13,537 nt of DNA from positions 1 to 13,537 of the forward strand of contig JAGWML010000057.1 of the NCBI GenBank assembly GCA_028873155.1, given 5' to 3'. Within the stretch, counting starts at the first letter, position 1, and each line of letters starts with the position of its first letter. Below the pieces are notes generated by a model. It was not told the origin of the DNA. It did not search any database and worked only from the letters and a program-made list of their open reading frames with translations. Of the stretch, positions 4,612 to 12,484 are shown piece after piece. Position numbers and translations under genes: made by a program. This stretch comes from Acidobacteriota bacterium (GTDB taxonomy: Bacteria; Acidobacteriota; Terriglobia; Terriglobales; Acidobacteriaceae).

Positions 4612-7548
4612 TCAGTTTTGTTGCTTCACGTCTTCGGGGGAGTAGGCGAGGATGCGGGAGGTGGAGCCGAAGCGGTGGAAGTTGCGGAAGCGGATCTGGT
4701 TAAGGTCGAGTTCGCGAGGGCCCTTCTTGAGGATGACCTGCGCGCCGATGGGCACGAGGTAGTCCTGGCCGCCGATGGAGACGTAGTCGTAGTCGGCGCT
4801 GACGGAAGCGGCGTGGATGGGGAACTTGCGGGGCACGTCTTCGGCGGTTTCCGTGATGCGGCGGACGCTGTGCGTTGCGCTGTCGATGTAGACGAGGCCG
4901 TGGTAGCCGACGGTGATGACCTCAGTGGGGCCGGTGCGGAGGCTGAGGTTGGAGTTCTCGCGGGCGACGTGGTACTTGAAGACCTGCACGGTGCCTGAGC
5001 CGAGGACGCCGGTCTCCTGCCAGACGATCTCCGCTTTGGAAGCGGGGCGGAAGAGGCCGCGAATGACGCTGCCGAAGAGTCCGGCGGAGGCGATGCCTTT
5101 TTCGACGCCAGCCTCGCTGGCCACGTCGTACTTGTGGCCGTTTCTCACTGAGTCGATGAAGTCCCAGTTCTCCTCATGATCGAAGTAGGTGAGCACACCG
5201 TGGATGGTGTCACGGTGTTCCCAGTTCTTTTTGCCGTTGGTGGCGATGAATCGCTCGTTCACGTCTTCGCAGGTGAAGTTGGGCAGGGAATTCCAGTAAT
5301 CCAGGGCGAAGTGGGTGGCGTCGGCGAGGAGGGATTTGAGCTCGTCGGGCGAGGGGCCATGGAGCGGATTGGCGGGAACGGTGATGGCGAGCGGGCCGCT
5401 GGGCCGCGAGACGTTGTCCAGCGTCTCAGTGTTGCCCGAGGTGTCGGCCGCGTCCGCTTCGACGCCGGTGAGGGTGAAGGAGGCGTCGGCGACGGCGGTT
5501 TTGCCGCCCTGCGTGAGGATGGCCTCGACCTGATAGGCGCCGTCGCGGGGCGGGTTGACGGAGAAACTGCTGAGGAGGGAGAAGTACTCCGAGCCGGCGG
5601 CCTGCTGGTTGGCGATGGGCGCGCCGCCGAGGGTCTGTCCGTCGCGCATGACGCGCAGTTCGAGCTTGGCGGGTTCTTTGGCTTGCGGGTCAGCGTGCGC
5701 CGCAAAGAAGACGGAGACGTTGCTATCCCCTAACGGCAAAGCGCCGGAGAGGTTGGGCGTGACGCGGATCTTGCCCTGGCGCAGCGGCTCGTTGGGGTCA
5801 TCGTCTGCGGCGACGGGGTCAGTGCGGCGGACGAGGACCAATTTGCTGAGCGAAGGGACGGCGGCTTCTTTCGCGATCTCGAAGGGAATGCGTTGCGCGC
5901 CGGCCTTGCCGCTGTTGTGGTCGAGGATCAGGACCTCCATTGTGTATTTGCCGGGAGGCTCGACGAAGTGACGCTCGAAGGAGATGGCGTCGGCGTTTTT
6001 CAGATTCGCATTGCTGCGTGTGAGGCGCTGGGGCGAGTCCGCGCTGAAATGCTCGACGATGGCGCCGGACTCATCCTTGACGTAGGCGACGATGGCGAGG
6101 TTGGCGACGTAGGTGGGCGCGTTCGGGTCCTTCTGGAGGCCGAGGCTCTCGACGGGGATCTCGATGGCGAGAGCGCCAGCGGTTCCTTCAGGGTGTTCAC
6201 CCAAATTGAGGACGGCCGCGCGGAATGGGACGTCGGCAGGCAAGGGAGCCTGCTTGAGCATGGCGATGAGCGGCATTTCGAAGGGCTGCGGACGGCTGCC
6301 GTCGGCGGAGCGAGGGGGCAGGGCAAGGTAGCCGGTCTGCGTGCGGATTTTGAGGCCGGAGCGAATCGGCTTGACCGCGACAGGATGAAATTTGCCGTCG
6401 AATTCGTTCATCTTTGGGATGAAGGAGGCCGCGTAGTACGAGGTCATGTCGCCGATGAGCTGCTGGAGGGATTTACGCTGGCCATCGCCGTTGAGATAGG
6501 TGCCGCCGGTAGCGAGGGCGAGGTGCTGGAGGTCGACATCGACGGGCGCATCTTCAGTGACCTCGAGGTCGCTTTGATCAGGAGGGATGGAGATGCCGCC
6601 GCCAGGCAAGGCGAGCGTGTTGAGGGCGACAAGAGCGCCCTGGCTATTCGGATCCAGCATCTTCACCCGCGATCCATGGGAGCCGAAGCTGGTGGTGTCC
6701 ACGACGTCAACGGCGGTGCCGGCCTGATTGGCTGAACCGATGATGGAATTGATAGCCTGACGGGCGGCGTCATCGATCGCTGCCTGCTGCATGCCGCTGA
6801 TATAGATGATGGTCTTTCTTCCGTTGAGGTCCTGTTGGGCCTGTGCGAGGGCAAGGATGGAGGAGAGCGACATCGAGATGTGGCTATCCTGCGCGATGTG
6901 GGTTGCAGTGCGCAGAGCTGTGTAGTCGGACTGGGCCATCAGCCGCTGCTGGGCGGAGACTCGAGCGCCGGAGGCATCAACGCCGTTGAGAGCGACGGAG
7001 ATGACTTGCTTTTCGGCTTTGGCGGCGAGTTTCTTGTCGCGTGCCGCGAGCGGTCCGGTGGCGACTTCGATGGCGGCCTGGACGGCGCTGATTTCAGAAG
7101 TAAATGCCTGCTGGAGGTGGAGCCGCGAATCGAGGTTGAAGACGGAGAACTGAAAGCCGCTTTCAGCGAGCATGGCGAGAATTTTGAGGGCTGCTTCGCG
7201 GGCGTTGCTGATCTTGCCGGAGTCCTTTGAGACGCTGGTGGCCTTTTCCTCGGGGAAGGGATCGAAGACAAAGGTGACGAGACTGGTGGCTGTCCTGGTG
7301 CCGTTGATGAGGTGGAGGTCATCGAGTCGTACGGGAGATCCGTTATCGGTGACGTTGAGCTCCTCAGGCTTGAGATCGAGGACGGGCTTGTCGTGCCTGT
7401 CGTGGACGACAAGATAGAGCTGCATGGCATCGGAGGTGTGGGATGTGTCTGCGGCGGTTGGGGTGGAGGCCACGGTGGCGGCGCCGGCGGACAGGGACGA
7501 GGCAAGAGCAGCACTGAAGAACAGACTTGCCGTGAGGAGATGCTTCAT
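4612..7548 (-). CDS. Secreted VWFA-related acidobacterial protein, 978 aa
   Basis: The N-terminus MKHLLTASLFFSAALASSLS with AGA at 21-23 is a clear Sec signal peptide, so the protein is exported. Residues ~42-410 follow the TIGR03436-type layout of Acidobacteria: MQLYLVVHDRHDKPVLDLKP, VTFVFDPF (91-98), GRKTIIYISG (243-252), LALATGGTYLNGDG (343-356), and YYAASFIP to TQTGYLALP (371-411). The metal-binding DxSxS motif of active VWA domains is absent (DPF at 96-98). Residues ~420-700 look like beta-rich sandwich repeats. A separate C-terminal block (about 735-978) carries LPNFTCEDVNERF, ENWDF, GLVYIDSATHSVRRITE and FHRFGSTSRI, a pattern of acidobacterial secreted proteins with no assigned role. 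It reads away from the methyltransferase gene across a 364-base gap. A binding or surface function is likely, but the ligand is unknown. The shorter relative at 9107 lacks the middle and C-terminal parts. Confidence 0.88.
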   Translation of the reverse strand: MKHLLTASLFFSAALASSLSAGAATVASTPTAADTSHTSDAMQLYLVVHDRHDKPVLDLKPEELNVTDNGSPVRLDDLHLINGTRTATSLVTFVFDPFPEEKATSVSKDSGKISNAREAALKILAMLAESGFQFSVFNLDSRLHLQQAFTSEISAVQAAIEVATGPLAARDKKLAAKAEKQVISVALNGVDASGARVSAQQRLMAQSDYTALRTATHIAQDSHISMSLSSILALAQAQQDLNGRKTIIYISGMQQAAIDDAARQAINSIIGSANQAGTAVDVVDTTSFGSHGSRVKMLDPNSQGALVALNTLALPGGGISIPPDQSDLEVTEDAPVDVDLQHLALATGGTYLNGDGQRKSLQQLIGDMTSYYAASFIPKMNEFDGKFHPVAVKPIRSGLKIRTQTGYLALPPRSADGSRPQPFEMPLIAMLKQAPLPADVPFRAAVLNLGEHPEGTAGALAIEIPVESLGLQKDPNAPTYVANLAIVAYVKDESGAIVEHFSADSPQRLTRSNANLKNADAISFERHFVEPPGKYTMEVLILDHNSGKAGAQRIPFEIAKEAAVPSLSKLVLVRRTDPVAADDDPNEPLRQGKIRVTPNLSGALPLGDSNVSVFFAAHADPQAKEPAKLELRVMRDGQTLGGAPIANQQAAGSEYFSLLSSFSVNPPRDGAYQVEAILTQGGKTAVADASFTLTGVEADAADTSGNTETLDNVSRPSGPLAITVPANPLHGPSPDELKSLLADATHFALDYWNSLPNFTCEDVNERFIATNGKKNWEHRDTIHGVLTYFDHEENWDFIDSVRNGHKYDVASEAGVEKGIASAGLFGSVIRGLFRPASKAEIVWQETGVLGSGTVQVFKYHVARENSNLSLRTGPTEVITVGYHGLVYIDSATHSVRRITETAEDVPRKFPIHAASVSADYDYVSIGGQDYLVPIGAQVILKKGPRELDLNQIRFRNFHRFGSTSRILAYSPEDVKQQN

Positions 7549-7867
7549 TGTTCACCACGCCTCTGGGCGAAATCCTCGTTGACCTCGCCACGGAGTTCTT
7601 GTTCGCTGCTTCCGCGGAAAGCGACGCTGCGCAACAGCGGAACTCCGCAAGGAGAAGGTGGAAGCGGCCGAGTAAATTGTTTTGCTGGCTAGTTTAACGC
7701 ACTGGAGAGAGTTTGTGCCAGAGCTTTCGAGGAGTTACTGCGTCGGGGTGGTGACCGCGAAAACGTGCGTTGAAAGTGCGGCTTAAGAACTCTCATGCAG
7801 GGAGGAGTTTAGCTGCGTGAGAGTGTGACAAGAGTGATACACTCGGCAGGCCCGAGGCTGGCCTTCC
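7549..7867. other. Divergent promoter interval
   Basis: The 364-base gap 7549-7912 must hold the promoters of the VWA gene (leftward) and the methyltransferase gene (rightward). I see no gene in it. Apart from the two hairpins listed separately, candidate boxes are weak: TTAAAC/TTACTC on the minus strand around 7670-7705, and TACACT near 7838-7843 without a good -35 on the plus strand. Confidence 0.4.
7591..7647 (-). promoter_or_regulatory. Leader hairpin upstream of the 978-aa VWA gene
   Basis: CGGAGTTC (7591-7598) and GAACTCCG (7640-7647) form eight perfect pairs. An inner GCTG/CAGC stem (7605-7608 with 7635-7638) and a CCGCGG palindrome lie within the loop. The structure would lie in the 5' leader of the leftward VWA transcript, 43 bases before its start codon. 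Its role is unknown. Confidence 0.3.
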
Positions 7868-7906
7868 CCTCCTTTCGACGAGCCCGCCCCGGCGCGAAAG
7901 AGGAGG
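7868..7906 (+). promoter_or_regulatory. Hairpin that would cover the methyltransferase ribosome-binding site
   Basis: CCTCCTTTCG (7868-7877) is complementary to CGAAA-GA-GGAGG (7895-7906): ten pairs with a two-base bulge and a 17-base loop. The right arm contains the AGGAGG ribosome-binding site (7901-7906), which is six bases from ATG 7913. When folded, the site would be shut, so translation could depend on a factor, temperature or ribosome movement that opens the stem. The pairing is seen in the sequence; the regulation is inference. Confidence 0.45.
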
Positions 7907-7912
7907 TTTTTC

Positions 7913-8938
7913 ATGGTAGATGGATACGGAGTACAGGGGCCGGTGACGCCGGCCGTGGTGTTTGGCATGCTGCAGGCGTATCAGCAGACGGCGTCGCTCA
8001 AGGCTGCGATTGAGCTGGATGTTTTTACGGCGGTGGGCGACGGGCCGGGTGACGCGGCATCCATTGCACGTCACTGCAAAGCGTCCGAGCGGGGCGTTCG
8101 CATCCTGTGCGATTTTCTGGTGATTCACGGCATTCTGGTGAAGGAAGAGGGGCGGTACCGGCACACGCCGACGAGCGCGGCGTTTCTGGACCCGCGGTCG
8201 CCGTCCTCGCTGGCGACGATTGCGCAGTTTCTGGGCAATGTCACGATGCAGGAGCCGTATAAGCAACTGGCCGAGGTGGTGCGCACAGGGCGGACGACTC
8301 TGGGCGGGGATGGAAGCCTGGAGCCTGAGAATCCAGCGTGGGTGCAGTTTGCGGAGACGATGGCGCCGATGATGGCGCCGATGGCCGGGCCGCTGGGCAA
8401 GGTGGTGCTGGAAGGACACGCGGGGCCGATGCGGGTGTTGGATATAGCGGCGGGACATGGGCTGTTTGGGATTGAAATCGCCAAACAGAACCCGCAGGCG
8501 CGTGTGACGGGGCTGGACTGGGCTCCGGTGCTGCGAGTGGCACTGAAGAATGCGGAGAAAGCGGGCGTGAGCGAGCGCTATGACATGCTGCCGGGGAGCG
8601 CGTTTGAGGTGGATTTTGGCGGGCCGTACGATGCGGTGCTGCTGACGAACTTTCTGCATCACTTTGACAAGCCGACATGTGTTGGGCTGCTGAAGAAGGT
8701 GCGTGGTGCGCTGAAGGCGGGCGGGCGCGTCGCTACGCTGGAGTTTGTGCCGAATGAGGACCGCGTCTCACCGCCGATGCCTGCCGCGTTTGCGCTGACG
8801 ATGCTGGCGACGACGACGGCGGGGGATGCGTATCCGCTGAGCGAACTGGCAGCAATGTATGGGGCTGCAGGACTGCGGGATGTGACGGCGCATCCGATTC
8901 CAATGAGTCCGCACACGATTGTGATGGGACGGGCGTAA
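7913..8938 (+). CDS. Class I SAM-dependent methyltransferase, O-methyltransferase-like
   Basis: The 341-aa protein has the two-part build of plant/bacterial small-molecule O-methyltransferases. An N-terminal helical dimerisation and winged-helix part (about 12-95; VVFGMLQAYQQTASLKAAIE, HCKASERGVRILCDFLVIHG) precedes a Rossmann methyltransferase domain. Motif I is VLDIAAGHGLFGI (175-187), the ribose-binding acidic residue is Asp202 in GLDW, LLTNFLHHFD (243-252) is motif IV-like, and LKAGGRVATLEFVPNEDR (267-284) is the late core strand. It is soluble and cytoplasmic. The start is secured by AGGAGG six bases upstream. No biosynthetic genes flank it, so the substrate cannot be guessed. A strong hairpin follows the stop, so it is probably monocistronic. 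Confidence 0.9.
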   Translation: MVDGYGVQGPVTPAVVFGMLQAYQQTASLKAAIELDVFTAVGDGPGDAASIARHCKASERGVRILCDFLVIHGILVKEEGRYRHTPTSAAFLDPRSPSSLATIAQFLGNVTMQEPYKQLAEVVRTGRTTLGGDGSLEPENPAWVQFAETMAPMMAPMAGPLGKVVLEGHAGPMRVLDIAAGHGLFGIEIAKQNPQARVTGLDWAPVLRVALKNAEKAGVSERYDMLPGSAFEVDFGGPYDAVLLTNFLHHFDKPTCVGLLKKVRGALKAGGRVATLEFVPNEDRVSPPMPAAFALTMLATTTAGDAYPLSELAAMYGAAGLRDVTAHPIPMSPHTIVMGRA

Positions 8939-8959
8939 GCAGAGGGCGGGAGTCAATGA

Positions 8960-9001
8960 AAGGGCCACGCACCCCAACTGAAGCGCGGATGCGTGGCCCT
9001 T
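8960..9001 (+). terminator. Terminator-like hairpin after the methyltransferase gene
   Basis: AAGGGCCACGCA (8960-8971) pairs perfectly with TGCGTGGCCCTT (8990-9001), giving twelve pairs around an 18-base loop, 21 bases after the stop. The T-run afterwards is poor (TTCTTG), so efficiency is uncertain. It also separates this gene from the following VWA gene. Confidence 0.62.
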
Positions 9002-9106
9002 CTTGTGCGGGCATTTGCTGCAGCAAGCAACTCCAGCAGATTGATGGGATTCCAATAGGTCAGGGTTCCATTGAAGAAGCAGCGGATGTGGCGTGACGGG
9101 AGTGGA

Positions 9107-10264
9107 ATGCGCATGAGGCCATTGTGGCGGGCGGGTTGGATGGGGCTGAGTTGTTGCATTGCAGGGATGACGGTGGCTGCGTGGAGCCAGCAGGGCGGCG
9201 CGGGAGCAGCGCCGGGCGCGCAGACGCCGAACCCGGTGCTGAAGCAGCGGCAGGCGACGCGACCGAAGAACATGGTGATTCCCGATGGGACGATACAACT
9301 GAATGTGGTGGTGACGGACGCGGCGGGCAAGCCGGTGATGGACCTGCAGCCGTGGGACCTGAAGCTGCTGGACAACGGCAAGCCGGGGAAGATTCTTTCC
9401 TTTAAGAAATTTGATGGCGTGCAGGTGATGCCGCAGCCGCCGGTGGAAGTGATTCTGGTGATGGACATGGTGAATCTGCCGTTTCAGCAGGTGGCGATTG
9501 TGCGGCAGGAGGTGGATCAGTACCTGCGCCGGAACGGGGGACACCTGGAGCAGCCAGTGAGTGTGATTCTGCTGACGGACAAGGGGATTCGCGTGCAGCC
9601 GCGGCCCTCGCAGGATGGCAATGCGGTGGCGCAGGTGGTACATGGGATTGAGGGGAACATCCGGACATTGGATCCGGCGATGGGCGCGTATGGGGCGCTG
9701 GAGAGGCTGCAACTCTCCGTCAAGCAGATGGCGACGATCGCCGAGAACGAGGCGAGCAAGCCGGGGCGAAAGCTGCTGATCTGGCTGGGGCCGGGGTGGC
9801 CGCTGCTGACGCGGCCGGACGTGGGCTACTACTCGCAGAGGGAGCAGGACCGGTATTTTGCGACGATTGTGGAGTTGTCGCGGAGCCTGCGCGAGGCGCA
9901 GATTGCGGTGTACAGCGTGGGGCCGGTGCTGAACGACAGCGAGACTCGGATCTTTGAGTACCAGGCGTATGTGAAGGGCGTGAAGAACGCGAACGATGCG
10001 GGCACACCAAACCTTGCGCTGGGCGTGCTGGCGGAGCAAACGGGCGGCAGGGTGATGACGCCGGACAATGACATGTCGGTGCAGATTGCGCGTTGCGTGG
10101 CGGAGGCGAATGCGTACTATCGGATTGGATTCGATCCGCCAGCGGCCGGACATGCGGATGAGTATCACGAGCTGAAGCTGGTGGCGGACCGGCCGGGGCT
10201 GACGGTGCGCACGACGACGGGCTACTACGACGAGCCGGCGGGTGCGGCGACTGGTGCGCAGTGA
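9107..10264 (+). CDS. Secreted VWFA-related acidobacterial protein, 385 aa
   Basis: From ATG 9107 the protein starts MRMRPLWRAGWMGLSCCIAG and has a hydrophobic stretch ending near AAWSQQ, a signal peptide with cleavage around residue 27. The domain follows TIGR03436: IQLNVVVTDAAGKPVMDLQP, VEVILVMDMVNL (113-124), GRKLLIWLGPGW (220-231), LAEQTGGRVM, YYRIGFDPP and VRTTTGYYD at the end. The DxSxS metal site reads DMV, so this too is a non-canonical VWA domain. It ends after the core domain without the extra blocks of the 978-aa relative. A TTG at 9071 would extend it by 12 residues before the basic n-region, and ATG 9113 would trim two; GGAG at 9099-9102 favours 9107 or 9113. It is a single gene between the hairpin at 8960 and a convergent operon. 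Exported; the binding partner is unknown. Confidence 0.87.
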   Translation: MRMRPLWRAGWMGLSCCIAGMTVAAWSQQGGAGAAPGAQTPNPVLKQRQATRPKNMVIPDGTIQLNVVVTDAAGKPVMDLQPWDLKLLDNGKPGKILSFKKFDGVQVMPQPPVEVILVMDMVNLPFQQVAIVRQEVDQYLRRNGGHLEQPVSVILLTDKGIRVQPRPSQDGNAVAQVVHGIEGNIRTLDPAMGAYGALERLQLSVKQMATIAENEASKPGRKLLIWLGPGWPLLTRPDVGYYSQREQDRYFATIVELSRSLREAQIAVYSVGPVLNDSETRIFEYQAYVKGVKNANDAGTPNLALGVLAEQTGGRVMTPDNDMSVQIARCVAEANAYYRIGFDPPAAGHADEYHELKLVADRPGLTVRTTTGYYDEPAGAATGAQ

Positions 10265-10412
10265 ACGTCGAGGCGATGGCGCGCGTGGAGAGGGAGTGGA
10301 CGGTTGGCCGGTTGGCGACGAGCCGCGCAAGACTCCGTCAATGAGCGCGTTGCCCTGAAGTCAACAGTTGGGCCAAGGGTCACTTATCCGGACATGCGAC
10401 GATGCGGCCGAG

Positions 10413-10446
10413 CGGCGAGAAGCCTGTTCTAACAAGGCCTTCGCCG
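10413..10446 (-). terminator. Interrupted hairpin between the convergent VWA and ArsR/SRPBCC units
   Basis: CGGCGA (10413-10418) pairs with TCGCCG (10441-10446). Inside it GCCT pairs with AGGC and GT with AC around a four-base loop, with single-base bulges. One position is A/C on the plus strand but G-U in a minus-strand transcript, so the fold is better as RNA from the SRPBCC operon, whose stop is about 50 bases away. No T tract follows. It may be a processing or Rho-dependent end. Confidence 0.35.
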
Positions 10447-10495
10447 CCAGCTTCAGATGTAGCTCGCACATGACAATCATCAAGGCTTCATCTTC

Positions 10496-11005
10496 CTATT
10501 TCGCCTGCGTCAATCCCTCAACAACCGCAGCAAGCTTATCGAGTATCTCGTTCCAGCCCTCCAGTTGACCGCTGTTTTTCGCGCTCTCCATGGGTTCATT
10601 TCCAATGAAGGTAAGCTTCGTCTGGCCGTTTCCAAGATCCTCAAAGATGGTTACGTCGTACGCACCGTCTATAGCCTCATGTTCTATTCCTAATTCCGCA
10701 GGCTCGATCTTGTTTCCCTTCGAGTCGGAAAAGTACATCAGGGAAACGATCTTCTCGTACGGAACAATCTCGTGGTATTCAATCGCGTTCCAGAACTCCT
10801 GCCCATCCGGCGACCTCATGCAGCAGAGGAATTTTCCTCCCACGCGAAAATCCATCTCGCAAACGGGCGCAGTAAAGCCCTTCGGTCCCCACCACTGCAT
10901 CACGTACTTCGGGTCCGTCCACGCCTTCCAAACCAACTCGCGTGGGGCATCAAAAACTCTTATCACGACCATCCGCTCAATTTCGCTACCCGTGTTTTTT
11001 GTCAT
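10496..11005 (-). CDS. SRPBCC (AHSA1/START-like) domain protein
   Basis: The 169-aa protein is a single hydrophobic-cavity fold of the AHSA1 group. ERMVVIRVFDAPRELVWKAW (10-29) is the first strand and helix, QWWGPKGF (37-44) is the family signature, MDFRVGGKFLCCMRSPDG (51-68) follows, and GQLEGWNEILDKLA (146-159) is the long C-terminal helix. Such proteins bind small hydrophobic ligands, and this subgroup usually sits beside an ArsR-type repressor. Its start codon lies inside the end of the arsR-like gene, with GAGGAGG about six bases ahead, so translation is coupled. A counted sample (10741-10800) is 48% GC, below the flanking genes. The ligand is unknown; there is no sign of a catalytic site. 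Confidence 0.9.
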   Translation of the reverse strand: MTKNTGSEIERMVVIRVFDAPRELVWKAWTDPKYVMQWWGPKGFTAPVCEMDFRVGGKFLCCMRSPDGQEFWNAIEYHEIVPYEKIVSLMYFSDSKGNKIEPAELGIEHEAIDGAYDVTIFEDLGNGQTKLTFIGNEPMESAKNSGQLEGWNEILDKLAAVVEGLTQAK

Positions 11006-11339
11006 TTCTGACCTCCTCCTCTTTCATTCGATTCACGACCACGTCCAGCTTGTCGAAACTCTCTTCCCAGAATCGGCGATAGCTAATCGCCCAGTCGCTT
11101 ACTGTCTTAATCGCCTCTGGCCTGAGCGTGCACACACTCTCTCGTCCACGCTTCGTCTTGATTACAATTCGCGCCCGTACCAGGAAGGCAATGTGTTTTG
11201 AAATCATCTGCTGCGAGAGTGCAAATGGTTCCGTCAATGCATGCACAGCGGCAGGTCCGCGAGAGAGCCTCTCGACCATCGCCCGCCGGGTTGGATCAGA
11301 CAAGGCCGCGAATGTTGTACCTAACCTATCCACAACCAT
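10986..11339 (-). CDS. ArsR-family transcriptional repressor paired with SRPBCC gene
   Basis: The 117-aa winged-helix protein opens with FAALSDPTRRAMVERL (10-25), the ArsR hallmark. The recognition helix region is LSQQMISKHIAFLVRARIV (41-59), the wing is KTKRGRESVCTL, and the tail SYRRFWEESFDKLDVVV (86-102) is typical of ArsR proteins that partner SRPBCC genes. The metal-binding cysteine pair of arsenic sensors is absent (one cysteine only, in the wing), so the inducer is unlikely to be a metal. It overlaps the SRPBCC gene by 20 bases. No ribosome-binding site precedes ATG 11339. A promoter and palindrome lie directly at the start, which suggests autorepression and possibly a leaderless message; a start a few codons further in is an alternative. 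Confidence 0.9.
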   Translation of the reverse strand: MVVDRLGTTFAALSDPTRRAMVERLSRGPAAVHALTEPFALSQQMISKHIAFLVRARIVIKTKRGRESVCTLRPEAIKTVSDWAISYRRFWEESFDKLDVVVNRMKEEEVRNDKKHG

Positions 11340-11367
11340 ATGGTAGTGTATTTACGCCGAATGTCAA
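11335..11367 (-). promoter_or_regulatory. Promoter and operator candidate of the arsR/SRPBCC operon
   Basis: On the minus strand TTGACA (11367-11362) is a consensus -35. TACCAT (11345-11340), 16 bases later, fits a -10. The perfect palindrome ACCATATGGT (11335-11344) covers the end of the -10 and the ATG itself. Repressor binding there would block RNA polymerase, which fits autoregulation by the ArsR protein. The -10 lies so close to the ATG that the transcript would start at or inside the gene. Confidence 0.5.
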
Positions 11368-11612
11368 TCGCTATTTTGCGATCCCGGCTTTCTGTTCTCT
11401 CATCTCCGGACCCGGACGCACGCGCGGGGAGCAATGAATCTCTAGTGCAAATCGCCAAGTCGCTCAGGGGCATGTTGTGGGCGATTGACGGGGGTATTGT
11501 CGACTACGCGAGAACTGACGCGTTCCGGGTGGAGGTGAGGATTCGCGCGGCGGGATGCGGCGGAGTATCCTGAAGGGTAGTACTTCATCTCCAAACCAAG
11601 ACAGGAAACGAC

Positions 11613-12467
11613 ATGGCTGAGATTGCCGTAGAGGCTCAGGGAGCGCCCGCGCAACTGCCGCACGTGCACGTTGCGGTGCTGGGCGCGGGCAAGATGGGCG
11701 GGATTCTGCTGCAGGCGTTTCTGAAGCAGAATCTGTTCGCGCCGGAGCAGATTCACGCGACGGTGGCGCACGCGGAGAAGGCCGTGGCGCGGAGCGCGCA
11801 GTGGGGCGTGGACGTGGGCACGGACAACCTGGCGGCGGCGAAGCAGGCGGACCTGATTCTGCTGGGCGTGAAGCCGTTCCAGGTGCCGGATTTGATTGAG
11901 GAGATTCGGCCTGCCCTGACGAAGGACAAGACGCTGGTGTCGTTTGCGGCATCGGTGAAGACACGCGCGATGGAAGAGGCGGCGGGGTTGGAGATCGCGG
12001 TGATTCGCGCGATGCCGAATACGCCGTCGGCGCTGGGCGCGGGCGCGACGGGGCTGTGCCGCGGGCGGTTTGTGAAGCCGCAGCAGATGGAGATGGCGCA
12101 GCGGATCTTTGAGACGGTGGGCCGCACGGTGACGGTGGATGAGAAGCACATGGACGCCGTGACGGGGCTTTCGGCTTCAGGGCCGGCGTATGTGTACATC
12201 ATTATTGAGGCGCTGGCGGAGGCGGGCGTGAAGGTGGGCCTGCCACGCGACACGGCGACGCAACTGGCGGCGCAGACGGTGTTTGGCGCGGGCAAGATGG
12301 TGCTGGAGACGGGCTACCACCCGGCGCTGTTGAAGGACGAAGTGACGACGCCTGCGGGATGCACGATTGACGGCATTCTGGAGCTGGAAGAGGGCGGGCT
12401 GCGCGTGACGCTGATTAAGGCGGTGATGCGCGCGACACAGCGCGCGAAGGAGCTGGCGGCGGGATAG
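11613..12467 (+). CDS. proC: Pyrroline-5-carboxylate reductase
   Basis: The enzyme reduces 1-pyrroline-5-carboxylate to L-proline with NAD(P)H, the last step of proline synthesis, in the cytoplasm. The 284-aa length fits the family (about 270-280) with a ~15-residue N-terminal extension before HVHVAVLGAGKMGG (17-30), the Rossmann dinucleotide-binding loop. Other hallmarks are LLGVKPFQV (83-91), IRAMPNTPSALGAG (131-144), AVTGLSASGPAYVY (182-195) and DEVTTPAGCTIDGILELE (242-259), the last being the ProC signature. AGGAAA at 11601-11606 is a fair ribosome-binding site for ATG 11613. The next gene begins 17 bases after the stop, suggesting co-transcription. Certain by sequence. Confidence 0.97.
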   Translation: MAEIAVEAQGAPAQLPHVHVAVLGAGKMGGILLQAFLKQNLFAPEQIHATVAHAEKAVARSAQWGVDVGTDNLAAAKQADLILLGVKPFQVPDLIEEIRPALTKDKTLVSFAASVKTRAMEEAAGLEIAVIRAMPNTPSALGAGATGLCRGRFVKPQQMEMAQRIFETVGRTVTVDEKHMDAVTGLSASGPAYVYIIIEALAEAGVKVGLPRDTATQLAAQTVFGAGKMVLETGYHPALLKDEVTTPAGCTIDGILELEEGGLRVTLIKAVMRATQRAKELAAG

Positions 12468-12484
12468 GCAGGCCAAGTTTGACG

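Noticed and set aside
5893..6735. 280-residue open frame on the plus strand
   Set aside because: It is antisense to the 978-aa VWA gene, has shadow-type composition, and shows no ribosome-binding site or recognisable motif.
7838..7843. TACACT as a -10 box for the methyltransferase gene
   Set aside because: No acceptable -35 lies 16-18 bases upstream, so it is not listed as a promoter.
8768..10330. 520-residue open frame on the minus strand
   Set aside because: It is an Arg/His/Pro-rich shadow of the plus-strand VWA gene and the methyltransferase 3' end, with no domain character.
10367..10433. Integron attC-like boxes, GTTGGGC (10367-10373) and TTCTAAC (10427-10433)
   Set aside because: The boxes are in the wrong order on either strand for an attC site, the second fails the RYYYAAC consensus at its first base, and no integrase is present.
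10361..10480. 39-codon minus-strand ORF (MIVMCELHLKLAAKALLEQA...) just downstream of the SRPBCC gene
   Set aside because: It reads somewhat like protein, but has no clear ribosome-binding site and overlaps the hairpin at 10413-10446; too little support without conservation data.
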